This document shows, in pieces, positions 24,759-33,445 of a stretch of 64,000 nt of DNA. Source of the DNA: Canibacter zhoujuaniae (lineage in GTDB: Bacteria; Actinomycetota; Actinomycetes; Actinomycetales; Microbacteriaceae). Below the pieces are notes generated by a model. It had not been told where the DNA came from, ran no database searches, and worked only from the letters and a program-made list of their open reading frames with translations. Position 1 is the first letter of the stretch. Every line of letters starts with the position of its first letter. The position numbers and the translations under genes were made by a program. The stretch lies in NCBI RefSeq assembly GCF_011752005.1, contig NZ_JAAIJZ010000003.1, positions 62,001-126,000 on the forward strand. Reading direction: 5' to 3'.

Positions 24759-26543
24759 ATGCCGGATATCCTGCATCTTGCGGAGCACCTGAGCACCCTC
24801 TCGCTCGAGCATCTGCTGAGCCTCATCGCGTTACGAAAACCGCGCCGAGCAGATACTTTCGTACGGCTTGCTGCCCAGCTGTTGCAGCCGAACAGTATCA
24901 ACGCCTGCAGTGCGTTTCTCACACGCGCCGAGCTTGCGGCGCTTGCCCACCCCGCTGTCGCACACACCGCCCCAGCAGCTTGGCTAGAAACTCTGCACAC
25001 TCTCGGGTTAGCATACAAAGAGAGGGGCGGATCGACGCGCATACCAGAACCTGTTAAATCTTGGGCGCGCACCGTGCATGCGACTGCTAACACAGCGGAA
25101 GAGCCGTCGCTTGATATTGCAGCACTCGAGCACGCAGCGCAGCGCTGGCGCGCGATGCTCATGCCCGACCGTGACACACAAAACTTTGCGATTTATAACA
25201 GCCCAACAGATCGCACAAATTGGTGGACGCACGCCGCGACAGCCGTCGCGCAGGTAACCCAGCTTTGCGTGCACCTGATCCGCAACCCCATCAGCCTCAG
25301 TGACACCACCAGAGTCGTCACAAAATCGCTTGGTCGAGCAGCGCAAACGCTCGCGCTCAGTGAGCACCAAACTTTAATGCTTTTAAACCTCGCTTTAGAC
25401 TGTAACCTGCTAACAGATAGCACTGGTTTTTCAAGCGCGGGCACACAGTTACGAGAGTGGCTCACCGCAGATACTGCCGCTAGCTGGCGAATTCTCGCTG
25501 CAGCCGGATACTCAAGCGCCGATCCGCAATTGCTTGCCGAAATTGCAGTGACCCAAACCGACGCGCTGACAGCCGTTAGCCGCTTGCTTGCACAGCTCAG
25601 CCCGCAGTCACCAAAACGCGCACAGCAGCTGAAATCTGATGCGACTCTGTTGCAGCTGCTTGCAGTTCCCGCAGTGAGCAGCATCAACGAGCTGAACCAA
25701 GCTGCCACAGAACTTAGCGCGCTACTGCCATCCCCCGGCCAGCAGGTGATTATCCAACCAGATCTGTCGGCTATTGCGCCGCAACCGCTATCGCCAGAAA
25801 CAGAAATTCTGCTTTTAGAGTTGGCAGATATTGAGCAGAGCGGCGTGGCGACGGTCTACCGCTTCACTGAAGCCAGCATCGCACGCGGTGTGCTCAACGA
25901 CAGTCGCACCACGCAGGAGTGGTTGAGCCTGTTGGCAGAGCTAAGCATCACTGACGTACCCAGCTCACTCACTTTCTTAATCAAAGACATACGCGACTCT
26001 GACCGGGTTGTGCGCTTAACGCCACACCAGTCTGGCCGGCTCACACTGCTTCATACAAAATCAGTAAACACAGCCAAATTAATGCATGAGGATCGCGCCC
26101 TGCAGGCGCTTTCACTCACGCCAGGGTCCAGCGAAACGACACTCACAAGCCCGCTCGCGCCGCTTAATATCTCTGCCGTTTTACAGGATGCTCACTACTT
26201 TGTCGCACAGCGACCATTTTCAGAAATGCTTGCCGCGGCAGCGCAGCTGCAACCAAGGCACAGGCGCACCAACACTCCGCCCGCTAAAGACTTCACAAAA
26301 ACTGCTGCGCATCTCAAAGAGAGCAGCGCAGACCGCATCTCAATCTGTTTAGAGTACGCGATACACACCGGCGCAAACCTTCGTTTACTACTCACTTCTA
26401 ACACAGGTCAAATAGAAGTGGTTGCGGTAGCAAAAACTTTAAGCGCAGATCGTGTGCGCCTCTACGATGCAGTTCAGCAGGTAGAGCGAACAGTGCCGGT
26501 GAGTGCGATTTGTGAAGCTGAGATTCTATCCCGGCCAGAGTAG
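24759..26543 (+). CDS. Helicase-associated protein, partner of XPB
   Basis: A 594-residue soluble protein with no helicase catalytic motifs. Actinobacterial XPB genes are usually preceded by a gene for a protein of this size with a helicase C-terminal-like domain (compare Rv0862c before Rv0861c). Leu/Ala-rich helical repeats dominate residues 1-300. The region QVIIQPDLSAIAPQPLSPETEILL near residue 325 is the recognisable conserved block. The start directly follows the previous stop without a spacer, and the next gene, XPB, begins 12 bases after its stop. It probably loads or regulates XPB in DNA repair; that is inference from gene order. Confidence 0.72.
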   Translation: MPDILHLAEHLSTLSLEHLLSLIALRKPRRADTFVRLAAQLLQPNSINACSAFLTRAELAALAHPAVAHTAPAAWLETLHTLGLAYKERGGSTRIPEPVKSWARTVHATANTAEEPSLDIAALEHAAQRWRAMLMPDRDTQNFAIYNSPTDRTNWWTHAATAVAQVTQLCVHLIRNPISLSDTTRVVTKSLGRAAQTLALSEHQTLMLLNLALDCNLLTDSTGFSSAGTQLREWLTADTAASWRILAAAGYSSADPQLLAEIAVTQTDALTAVSRLLAQLSPQSPKRAQQLKSDATLLQLLAVPAVSSINELNQAATELSALLPSPGQQVIIQPDLSAIAPQPLSPETEILLLELADIEQSGVATVYRFTEASIARGVLNDSRTTQEWLSLLAELSITDVPSSLTFLIKDIRDSDRVVRLTPHQSGRLTLLHTKSVNTAKLMHEDRALQALSLTPGSSETTLTSPLAPLNISAVLQDAHYFVAQRPFSEMLAAAAQLQPRHRRTNTPPAKDFTKTAAHLKESSADRISICLEYAIHTGANLRLLLTSNTGQIEVVAVAKTLSADRVRLYDAVQQVERTVPVSAICEAEILSRPE

Positions 26544-26546
26544 GCT
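26541..26546 (+). promoter_or_regulatory. Possible -10 box of leaderless XPB message
   Basis: TAGGCT lies 8 bases before ATG 26555 and includes the TAG stop codon of the preceding gene. It could give an internal leaderless transcript. Confidence 0.35.
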
Positions 26547-26554
26547 GGATAGTT

Positions 26555-28213
26555 ATGAGTTTTGGCCCGCTAATCGTGCAGAGCGACAACACTGTGTTGT
26601 TGGAAACCTATCACCCACAGGCGGGCGCTGCACGAGAAGCCTTGGCCGTGTTTGCCGAGCTTGAGCGCGCACCGGAACATATTCACACCTATCGCATCAC
26701 TCGTCTCGGGCTGTGGAACGCACGCGCCGCAGGGCACGATGCCGAAGAAATACTAGACACACTTAATTCCTACGCAAAGTTTCCGATTCCGGAGGCAGTT
26801 AAAAACAGTATCTGCGACACTGTTGCACGCTACGGCAAACTCGAGATCGTGCGTGATGCAGAGGGCGCGCTGCTCATCAGAAGTGACAGACCAGACATTT
26901 TGCGCGAGGTGGTAACCGATAAAAAGATCGCGCCACTGTTGCTGCGTGAACGCAACGAAAGCACTTATGAGGTTTCAGACTGGGCGCGTGGCGAGCTAAA
27001 ACAGCAGCTTCTAAAGCGCGGTTGGCCTGCGGCAGATCATGCGGGATACACCCCCGGTGACCCGCACGCTGTCGCCCTGGTAGAGAATGATTGGCAGTTG
27101 CGTGACTATCAGCGTGCGGCCGTATCAGCGTTTACTCGCGGCGGCTCGGGCGTTGTTGTGCTGCCGTGCGGCGCTGGAAAAACTCTTGTCGGCGCTGGCG
27201 TGGTCGCCGAAGTTTCAGCAAAAACACTGATCCTAGTGACCAACACAGTAAGTGCCCGGCAGTGGCGAGAAGAGCTATTGCGACGCACCGATCTAACACC
27301 CGATGACATCGGTGAGTATTCAGGCGAAGTCAAGGAAATAAAACCCGTTACGATAGCGACGTACCAGATTCTGACCGCAAAACGCGGCGGCAACTATGCG
27401 CATTTATCGCTTCTGAGTGTCGAAAACTGGGGGCTAATAATTTACGACGAAGTGCACCTGCTGCCGGCTCCTGTGTTCAAACTTACCGCCGAGTTGCAGG
27501 CGCGACGCCGCCTCGGGCTGACCGCCACACTCGTGCGCGAAGACGGTCGGGAGGGTGACGTTTTCAGTCTCATCGGGCCAAAACGTTTCGATGTGCCGTG
27601 GCATGAGCTGACCGCCGCTGGGTTCATCGCCCCGGCAACCTGTTTTGAGGTGCGGATCGATCTCGACCCCGATACCAGAATGCAATACGCCGCTGCAGAG
27701 GATCGCGAACGCTATCGGATCGCCTCTACCGCAAGGCAGAAGATAGATATTGCGCGGGAAATTTTAGCCCACCACGACGGTGAGCAGTCCCTTATTATTG
27801 GTCAGTATATTGACCAACTCGAGCAGATAGCCGAGGCTTTAGACGTGCCGTTAATTACCGGGCAAACCCCGACGAGCGATCGTGAAGAACTGTTTGCAGC
27901 CTTTCGAGCGGGGCGAGTGCAGACTCTTGTGGTGTCAAAGGTTGCTAACTTTTCTATCGATCTGCCTGAGGCGTCTGTCGCGATCCAGATCTCAGGCAGC
28001 TACGGTTCGCGTCAGGAGGAGGCGCAGCGACTCGGGCGTATTCTGCGCCCGAAATCAGACGGCAAGCAGGCCCACTTCTACACGCTAGTGACCCGCGACA
28101 CAGTAGACCAGGACTTTGAGCAAAACAGACAGCGCTTTCTCGCCGAACAGGGTTACGCCTATGAGCTGCTGACAGTTCAAGACCTGGCTGCCAAATATTC
28201 AGCAGACTCATAG
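26555..28213 (+). CDS. XPB/Ssl2-like superfamily II DNA helicase
   Basis: A 552-residue helicase of the XPB family. An N-terminal damage-recognition-like domain fills residues 1-175. Then come the Q-like LRDYQRAAVSAF, Walker A CGAGKT near residue 207, motif II DEVH near 298 and motif III LTAT. In the second RecA domain, motif VI is QEEAQRLGRILRP near residue 495. The RED-type residues (LVREDGREGD) that mark XPB follow motif III. It unwinds DNA 3' to 5' and is implicated in repair in actinobacteria. It is preceded by its usual partner gene. Confidence 0.93.
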   Translation: MSFGPLIVQSDNTVLLETYHPQAGAAREALAVFAELERAPEHIHTYRITRLGLWNARAAGHDAEEILDTLNSYAKFPIPEAVKNSICDTVARYGKLEIVRDAEGALLIRSDRPDILREVVTDKKIAPLLLRERNESTYEVSDWARGELKQQLLKRGWPAADHAGYTPGDPHAVALVENDWQLRDYQRAAVSAFTRGGSGVVVLPCGAGKTLVGAGVVAEVSAKTLILVTNTVSARQWREELLRRTDLTPDDIGEYSGEVKEIKPVTIATYQILTAKRGGNYAHLSLLSVENWGLIIYDEVHLLPAPVFKLTAELQARRRLGLTATLVREDGREGDVFSLIGPKRFDVPWHELTAAGFIAPATCFEVRIDLDPDTRMQYAAAEDRERYRIASTARQKIDIAREILAHHDGEQSLIIGQYIDQLEQIAEALDVPLITGQTPTSDREELFAAFRAGRVQTLVVSKVANFSIDLPEASVAIQISGSYGSRQEEAQRLGRILRPKSDGKQAHFYTLVTRDTVDQDFEQNRQRFLAEQGYAYELLTVQDLAAKYSADS

Positions 28214-28218
28214 GTAAC

Positions 28219-28224
28219 TATAAG
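28219..28224 (+). promoter_or_regulatory. Putative -10 box of the two-component system
   Basis: TATAAG lies 11 bases before ATG 28236, which would leave a leader of about 5 bases. The -35 region is weak. Confidence 0.4.
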
Positions 28225-28235
28225 AAACTAAGCTT

Positions 28236-28937
28236 ATGCCACAGCAAAATAAAGGTCCACGAATCCTAATCGTTGATGATGAGCCAAGCATCCGCGAACT
28301 GCTAATGACCAGTTTGCGCTTCGCTGGGTTCGGTGTGCGCGCGGTTGTAAACGGCGCACAGACCATCTCTGCCGTGCTGGAAGAGGAGCCAGACCTCATC
28401 CTGCTCGACGTGATGCTCCCCGATATGAGCGGCTTTAGCGTAACCGAGCGGCTCCGCGAGGCAGGCTACACCTCCCCAATCCTGTTCTTAACCGCAAAAG
28501 ATGATGTGGAAGATAAGGTCAAAGGTTTAAGCGTTGGTGGCGATGACTACGTTACTAAACCGTTCAGCCTCGATGAGATCATTGCCCGCATTAAAGCAAT
28601 TCTGCGCCGCACTGTGCCCGAAGAGGACAACACCGCACTCACTATCGGGCCGATCCGCATGGATCAGGACACCCATGAAGTGCAGGTCGGTGATAATTCT
28701 GTTGAGCTCAGCCCGACTGAATACAAACTGCTGCGTTATCTGATGCAGAACCCAAACCGCGTGCTGTCAAAAACCCAGATCCTCGATCATGTTTGGGAGT
28801 ACGATTTTAACGGCGATGCTGGCATCGTTGAGTCTTATATCTCGTATCTGCGGCGCAAGCTTGATCCGCTCACTGAGGAATCACTGATTCAAACAAAGCG
28901 CGGTTTTGGATACATGCTGAAGGTTGATGAAGATTAA
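28236..28937 (+). CDS. OmpR-family response regulator
   Basis: A 233-residue protein. The receiver domain has acidic pocket DDE (14-16), phospho-acceptor Asp58 in LILLDVMLPD, conserved Thr/Ser in LFLTAKDD and Lys in YVTKPFSL. The C-terminal winged helix (from about residue 135) has ELSPTEYKLLRYLM and SYISYLRRKLD. It overlaps the kinase gene by 11 bases, so the two form one signalling pair. It resembles the TcrA/MprA-like actinobacterial regulators; the regulon is unknown. Confidence 0.92.
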   Translation: MPQQNKGPRILIVDDEPSIRELLMTSLRFAGFGVRAVVNGAQTISAVLEEEPDLILLDVMLPDMSGFSVTERLREAGYTSPILFLTAKDDVEDKVKGLSVGGDDYVTKPFSLDEIIARIKAILRRTVPEEDNTALTIGPIRMDQDTHEVQVGDNSVELSPTEYKLLRYLMQNPNRVLSKTQILDHVWEYDFNGDAGIVESYISYLRRKLDPLTEESLIQTKRGFGYMLKVDED

Positions 28938-30636
28938 AACTAATCGGTCACTGCTGCAGCGCTGGGCTGATGTGCCTCTGCGCGCCAAAATGACCGGTGT
29001 GACGGTGCTGATTTTGAGCCTCGGCCTGTTGGTTGCTGGTGTCGGCACAATGTCATTGCTGAAACCCTCACTCTACGCAAACCAAGATACTGAGCTCAGA
29101 GCGATCAGTAATAACCCTGTGACCGCCCTGCAACCCGGGGCGCAGCAGGATCAGATAACCCGGAACGATGTGATTTATGCGCCGGGGCGCAACTACGTAG
29201 CTATGTTTGATGCGGAGGGAGACTTTCTCTACGACAATCGAAACTCTGAGGCTGCGGTGCTGCCCGAGATCGAACATCTTGAGATTGATGATCTGCAGAT
29301 AGAAGCGGTCTCCCCCGGCGGTCACGGACTTGGCGGCGGTTTCCCGCAGGGCAATGATAACGACCTCGACATCGAAGACAGCCCCAGTGAGATAGACCAA
29401 ATCGTCCATTTCACCGACGATGATGGCGTCGTTTGGCGCGGCGTAGTGGTTCCTGTCTATGGCTCAGCCTTTGGCAACATCGATGGTTATCTGCTTGTTG
29501 CCGGATCCACCGAACTAATCGAACAGGTTGCTGCGCAATATATTGGCATCTTCGCCGGTTTTGGGATTGCGGTGATTCTGTTGGGCGCAGCGCTCACGCG
29601 GATCTTCGTCTCTGCTGCATTCGAACCCCTCACTGAGGTTGAACGAACCGCTAGAGAAATCGCACGCGGTGACTACTCCAAACGTATTCATGTTGCGTCG
29701 CCAAACACGGAGGTCGGCCATGTGGGAACGTCACTAAACGTGATGCTCGACCAGATCAATAACGCCTTTAATGAGCGCGCCGAAACAATCGATAAAATGC
29801 GCCGCTTTGTTGGTGATGCCGGCCATGAACTGCGCACGCCGCTGGTCTCTTTGCGCGGCTACGCAGAAATGTACCGGATGGGTATGCTGCAGGAGACTGA
29901 GCATATAGAGCAGGCTATGGATCGTATCGAGAAGGAAGCGATCCGCATGACCTCACTCGTTGAAGATCTGCTCAACCTGGCACGGCTTGACGCGAAACGT
30001 GAGCTTGAATTAAAACCGCTTGACCTAAACAGGTTTGCACGCGATGCCGCCTTCGACGGTATGGCACAGGCACCAAATCGTGTGATCACCGCGATTGAGT
30101 GCCCGCACAACCCGCGAGCGCTTGGCGATGAACACAAAATTCGTCAGGTGATGACCAACCTAATCGGTAACGCGCTCCGCCACACTAATGAGGGCACTCC
30201 GATTGAGGTGTTTGTCACCTGCAGTAGAGAGCACGCCGTTTTTGAGATTCGTGATCACGGAGACGGCGTGCCAGAACAGATTCGCGACAAAATTTTTGAT
30301 CGTTTCTGGCGCGCAGACACCTCCCGCAACCGTGAAACCGGTGGCAGCGGATTGGGGCTCTCAATCGTGCGCTCTATTGTTGATGCTCACAACGGCACAG
30401 TCCGCTGTGTTGAGACCGAGGGCGGCGGCGCAACCTTCAGGGTCGAGCTGCCACTCGCCGAACCAATCCTCGGGCTTGAAACTTCTGAGTCTGGGCTCGA
30501 TGCTGCGACCGTGTTTGAACAGAGCCGCAGCGCACAGGCAGCAGGAGCTGCTGCGAAGGGAACAGCGAAGACCGGGCGTGTGCGCCGCATCGGGCGCCGC
30601 GTGCGCCGTGACGCGGGCTCTACCAGCGCCGACTAA
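28927..30636 (+). CDS. Sensor histidine kinase
   Basis: A 569-residue membrane kinase. The first membrane helix is at about residues 22-45, the extracytoplasmic sensor at about 46-200 (rich in Asp/Glu/Gly) and the second helix at about 201-225. HAMP (LTEVERTAREIARGDYSKRI) follows. The HisKA box DAGHELRTPL has His300, and the ATP-binding domain shows N, G1 (DHGDGVPEQI), F and G2 (GGSGLGLSIV) boxes. After the catalytic domain comes an unusual tail of about 60 residues, Ala-rich and then very basic (GRVRRIGRRVRRDAG). It is the cognate kinase of the overlapping upstream regulator. The signal is unknown. Confidence 0.92.
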   Translation: MKIKTNRSLLQRWADVPLRAKMTGVTVLILSLGLLVAGVGTMSLLKPSLYANQDTELRAISNNPVTALQPGAQQDQITRNDVIYAPGRNYVAMFDAEGDFLYDNRNSEAAVLPEIEHLEIDDLQIEAVSPGGHGLGGGFPQGNDNDLDIEDSPSEIDQIVHFTDDDGVVWRGVVVPVYGSAFGNIDGYLLVAGSTELIEQVAAQYIGIFAGFGIAVILLGAALTRIFVSAAFEPLTEVERTAREIARGDYSKRIHVASPNTEVGHVGTSLNVMLDQINNAFNERAETIDKMRRFVGDAGHELRTPLVSLRGYAEMYRMGMLQETEHIEQAMDRIEKEAIRMTSLVEDLLNLARLDAKRELELKPLDLNRFARDAAFDGMAQAPNRVITAIECPHNPRALGDEHKIRQVMTNLIGNALRHTNEGTPIEVFVTCSREHAVFEIRDHGDGVPEQIRDKIFDRFWRADTSRNRETGGSGLGLSIVRSIVDAHNGTVRCVETEGGGATFRVELPLAEPILGLETSESGLDAATVFEQSRSAQAAGAAAKGTAKTGRVRRIGRRVRRDAGSTSAD

Positions 30637-30647
30637 TCTCGTAGCGT

Positions 30648-31031
30648 TTACTCCTCGACAATAACTGTGCCGCGCATCTCTGGGTGGATCGAGCAGTCAT
30701 AGTCATATTTGCCGGGCTCGGTGAAAACGTGTGTGAATGAGCCATCCTTTTGCAGCTCACTCACGAAAGAGCCGTCAGCTGCAACAACGTCGTGTTTGGC
30801 ACCGCCGTCAAACGTCCACCGCACAGCCTCACCGACTTTAACTGTCACAGTTTGCGGATAGTATGCGTTGTCTACAGCGCTCACCTCAACCGCGGCGGTC
30901 ACCCCCTCCGCAGAGGCTGTTACCTCTGGCTTGGTGGGGCTGCAACCTGCCACCCCTACCGCCAACAAGCCAGCCATAGCGAGCCCAATAATGCGCCCTG
31001 ATTTCTTTTGGATTGAAAAACTATCGAACAT
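30648..31031 (-). CDS. Cupredoxin (plastocyanin-like) lipoprotein
   Basis: A 127-residue exported protein starting MFDSFSIQKK at 31031. The lipobox VAGC gives lipidated Cys30. The mature part is a plastocyanin-like domain with type I copper ligands visible as His in AKHDVV, Cys and His in YDCSIH and Met in PEM. It should carry electrons or copper at the outer face of the membrane. Its start overlaps the end of the upstream quinone-reductase gene by 11 bases, so both are in one operon, which suggests redox work at the membrane. Confidence 0.87.
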   Translation of the reverse strand: MFDSFSIQKKSGRIIGLAMAGLLAVGVAGCSPTKPEVTASAEGVTAAVEVSAVDNAYYPQTVTVKVGEAVRWTFDGGAKHDVVAADGSFVSELQKDGSFTHVFTEPGKYDYDCSIHPEMRGTVIVEE

Positions 31032-32454
31032 GCAAATCACGCGCCACATCACTAATTGAACCGGTCATGGAAGGATAGACAGCAAAGGCGCTGCCTATCT
31101 GGTCTACTGTGAGCATATGCTCAACCGCGAGCGCGAGCGGAAAGATGAGTTCGCTCGCTCGCGGGCCGACGATCACACCGCCTTGCACAACGCCTGTGCG
31201 CTTTGAGGCAATGATCTTGACGAAACCGTCTTTGACACCCGACATTTTTGCTCGCGGGTTTACGCCGAGCGGAATTTTGTGCACCACTGATCGAGTGTGC
31301 AGCTCACCGAGCTGCTCTAAATCTTGCTCAGAGTATCCGACGGTTGCGATCTCCGGTGAGGTGAAAACGTTTGATGCGACATTGCGCAGATCGATTGGGC
31401 GCACCACGTCACCCATAGCGTGCATGATGGCGGTGCGTCCCTGCATTGCCGCGACCGATGCGAGCGGGAAAAAGTTGGTGCAGTCGCCCGCTGCATAGAC
31501 TGAAGGGACGTTTGTCGAGGCGACACGGTTGACCTTAATGTGCCCGCTCTCTGTCAGTTGCACACCGAGTTCTTCAAGACCGATACCGGCAGTGTTTGGG
31601 ATTGAGCCAACGGCCATAAGACAGTGTGAACCGAATACTTCACGCCCGTCTGCGAGGGTCACTCGCACGCCATCTGCGGTGCGTTCAACTTTGTCGGCGC
31701 GCGACCTTGAGAGCACGTGCATACCCGATCTCTCAAAAACGTTTTGAATTAGTTCTGCCGCGTCTTTATCTTCACCCGGGAGCACCTGCTCACGGCTCGA
31801 TATCAGCGTGACCTCGCTGCCGAGGATGCGGTAGGCGCTTGCAAATTCAGCGCCGGTTACACCCGAACCAACGACGATTAAGTGCTCCGGCTGCTCTTTC
31901 AAATCGTAGAGCTGTTTCCATGTGAGGATGCGTTCACCATCTGGTTTTGCTGAGTCTAGCTCGCGCGGGCTTGCGCCAACGGCAACCACAATAGTGTCTG
32001 CCGTAATAGTGTCAAAGTCTTTCCCGCCCTTGGCTGTGGCGACAACAACTGTGCCGGGTGCTTCGATCCGCCCCTCTCCGTGCACAATGCGCACGCCGTC
32101 TTCTTCGAGCATGTGCTGCAGATCTACCGACTGTGCTGCGGCCATAGACATAAGACGTTTGTTGATGGTTGCAAAATTTACAACAACCTCTGGCCGCACT
32201 GGTTTACCTGCTGCGCCGGGCACTGTGGTTTGCACACCGAGCTGTTCACTCTCACGCACAGCGGCGACAGCGTCTGCGGTTGCAACCAAACTCTTTGAGG
32301 GCACGACGTCTGTGAGCACCGCTGAGCCACCAACACCGGCGCGCTCTACGAGGGTGACCTCAGCCCCCTGCTGTGCTGCTGCGAAAGCTGCCTCATACCC
32401 GCCCGGGCCGCCACCCAGGATCACAATCCGATGCTTGCGCTCACTGTTTCCCAT
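31021..32454 (-). CDS. NAD(P)H-quinone dehydrogenase, LpdA-like flavoprotein
   Basis: A 477-residue pyridine nucleotide-disulfide oxidoreductase. FAD motif VILGGGPGGYEAA is near residue 11, NAD(P) motif VVGSGVTGAEFA is central, and the C-terminal dimer domain has TSPEIATVGYSE. The redox disulfide found in lipoamide dehydrogenases is missing: GVGGSAVLTDVVPSKSL has no cysteines. That points to the Rv3303c (LpdA) branch, which reduces quinones with NAD(P)H. The start MGNSERKH is set by TAGACT 7 bases upstream (leaderless); 33 further codons upstream would be untranscribed. It is followed by a cupredoxin gene. Confidence 0.9.
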   Translation of the reverse strand: MGNSERKHRIVILGGGPGGYEAAFAAAQQGAEVTLVERAGVGGSAVLTDVVPSKSLVATADAVAAVRESEQLGVQTTVPGAAGKPVRPEVVVNFATINKRLMSMAAAQSVDLQHMLEEDGVRIVHGEGRIEAPGTVVVATAKGGKDFDTITADTIVVAVGASPRELDSAKPDGERILTWKQLYDLKEQPEHLIVVGSGVTGAEFASAYRILGSEVTLISSREQVLPGEDKDAAELIQNVFERSGMHVLSRSRADKVERTADGVRVTLADGREVFGSHCLMAVGSIPNTAGIGLEELGVQLTESGHIKVNRVASTNVPSVYAAGDCTNFFPLASVAAMQGRTAIMHAMGDVVRPIDLRNVASNVFTSPEIATVGYSEQDLEQLGELHTRSVVHKIPLGVNPRAKMSGVKDGFVKIIASKRTGVVQGGVIVGPRASELIFPLALAVEHMLTVDQIGSAFAVYPSMTGSISDVARDLHVR

Positions 32455-32461
32455 ACTAATC

Positions 32462-32467
32462 AGTCTA
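32462..32467 (-). promoter_or_regulatory. -10 box of the quinone dehydrogenase gene
   Basis: TAGACT lies 7 bases before ATG 32454 on the minus strand. It supports a leaderless message and fixes the start. Confidence 0.55.
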
Positions 32468-32570
32468 CTTTGCTTGCGACACCGTGTTTGTCGGCTGTGT
32501 TTGCCGGCCTCAGCGGCAAGCAAATTAGAGAAACCAACCAGCAGCGCTAGCAACTCATAGGAAGGGGGTT

Positions 32571-32576
32571 TAGGCT
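32571..32576 (+). promoter_or_regulatory. -10 box of the purine nucleoside phosphorylase gene
   Basis: TAGGCT lies 6 bases before ATG 32583, in leaderless arrangement. Confidence 0.5.
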
Positions 32577-32582
32577 CTAAAT

Positions 32583-33395
32583 ATGAGTGACTTACAGCAG
32601 GAAAATAGTGCCCTCGCAGCAGAAGCTGCCAAGACTTTGCTTGTAAAAAGCGGGGTTAAAAAGTTTGATATTGCCCTCACTTTGGGCTCTGGCTGGGGCA
32701 AAAGCGCCGAGGCGATGGGTGAGATTATTGCTGAGGTGCCGGCCTCTGAGGTGCCGGGTTTTCATGCGAATGGTGTAATCGGCCATTCCGGTAAGCTCAC
32801 CGCTTTACGTCTACCTGACGGCCGCAATGTGCTAATTATTGGGGCGCGCACCCACCTCTATGAGGGGCGCGGGGTTGATGCGGTGGCGCACGGTGTGCGC
32901 ACTGCGCATGCCGCAGGCGTTGAAACTCTCGTGCTCACCAATGGCGCTGGCGGAGTCAACCCGGACTACGGGGTTGGTGAGGTTGTGTTGATCAGTGACC
33001 ATCTAAATCTCACCGCTGTCAGCCCGCTGAAGGGCGCAGAGTTTGTTGATCTGACCGATCTTTACGCTCTAGAGTTGCGGGCAGTTGCTCGCGAGGTGGC
33101 GCCGGAGCTGCGGGAGGGTGTGTATGCACAGCTGCCCGGCCCACACTTTGAGACACCCGCAGAAATTCGCTACCTACAGACGATAGGGGCTGACGCGGTT
33201 GGCATGTCTACCGCGCTAGAGGCTATCACAGCACGCTCACTCGGGTTAAAGGTTTTGGGGCTTTCGTTTGTCACCAACCCGGCTGCGGGTTTGCAGGATG
33301 AGCCGCTCAGCCATGCAGAGGTTATTGCCGCAGGCAAAGCGGCTGAGTCTCGCCTGAGTGAGCTGCTCACCAAAATTGTGCACCGGCTGCCATAA
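32583..33395 (+). CDS. punA: Purine nucleoside phosphorylase
   Basis: A 270-residue trimeric-type (PNP/MTAP class) phosphorylase that splits purine nucleosides with phosphate into base and ribose-1-phosphate. The phosphate-binding LGSGWG is near residue 32, with GARTHLYEG and LTNGAGGVN further on. GPHFETPAEIR and the MSTALEAITA region line the nucleoside site, and SFVTNPAAG contains the purine-contacting Asn. It precedes a phosphosugar mutase gene, and ribose-phosphate interconversion would follow naturally. The order lpdA, deoD/punA, pmmB resembles that in mycobacteria. Confidence 0.93.
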   Translation: MSDLQQENSALAAEAAKTLLVKSGVKKFDIALTLGSGWGKSAEAMGEIIAEVPASEVPGFHANGVIGHSGKLTALRLPDGRNVLIIGARTHLYEGRGVDAVAHGVRTAHAAGVETLVLTNGAGGVNPDYGVGEVVLISDHLNLTAVSPLKGAEFVDLTDLYALELRAVAREVAPELREGVYAQLPGPHFETPAEIRYLQTIGADAVGMSTALEAITARSLGLKVLGLSFVTNPAAGLQDEPLSHAEVIAAGKAAESRLSELLTKIVHRLP

Positions 33396-33445
33396 TTCGC
33401 AACACACGCTGCACTATTCACGCACTTAATAACGAGAGGCCGCAC

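Noticed and set aside
32455..32553. 33-codon N-terminal extension of the quinone dehydrogenase
   Set aside because: It has no family counterpart, and TAGACT 7 bases before the inner ATG supports the shorter protein.
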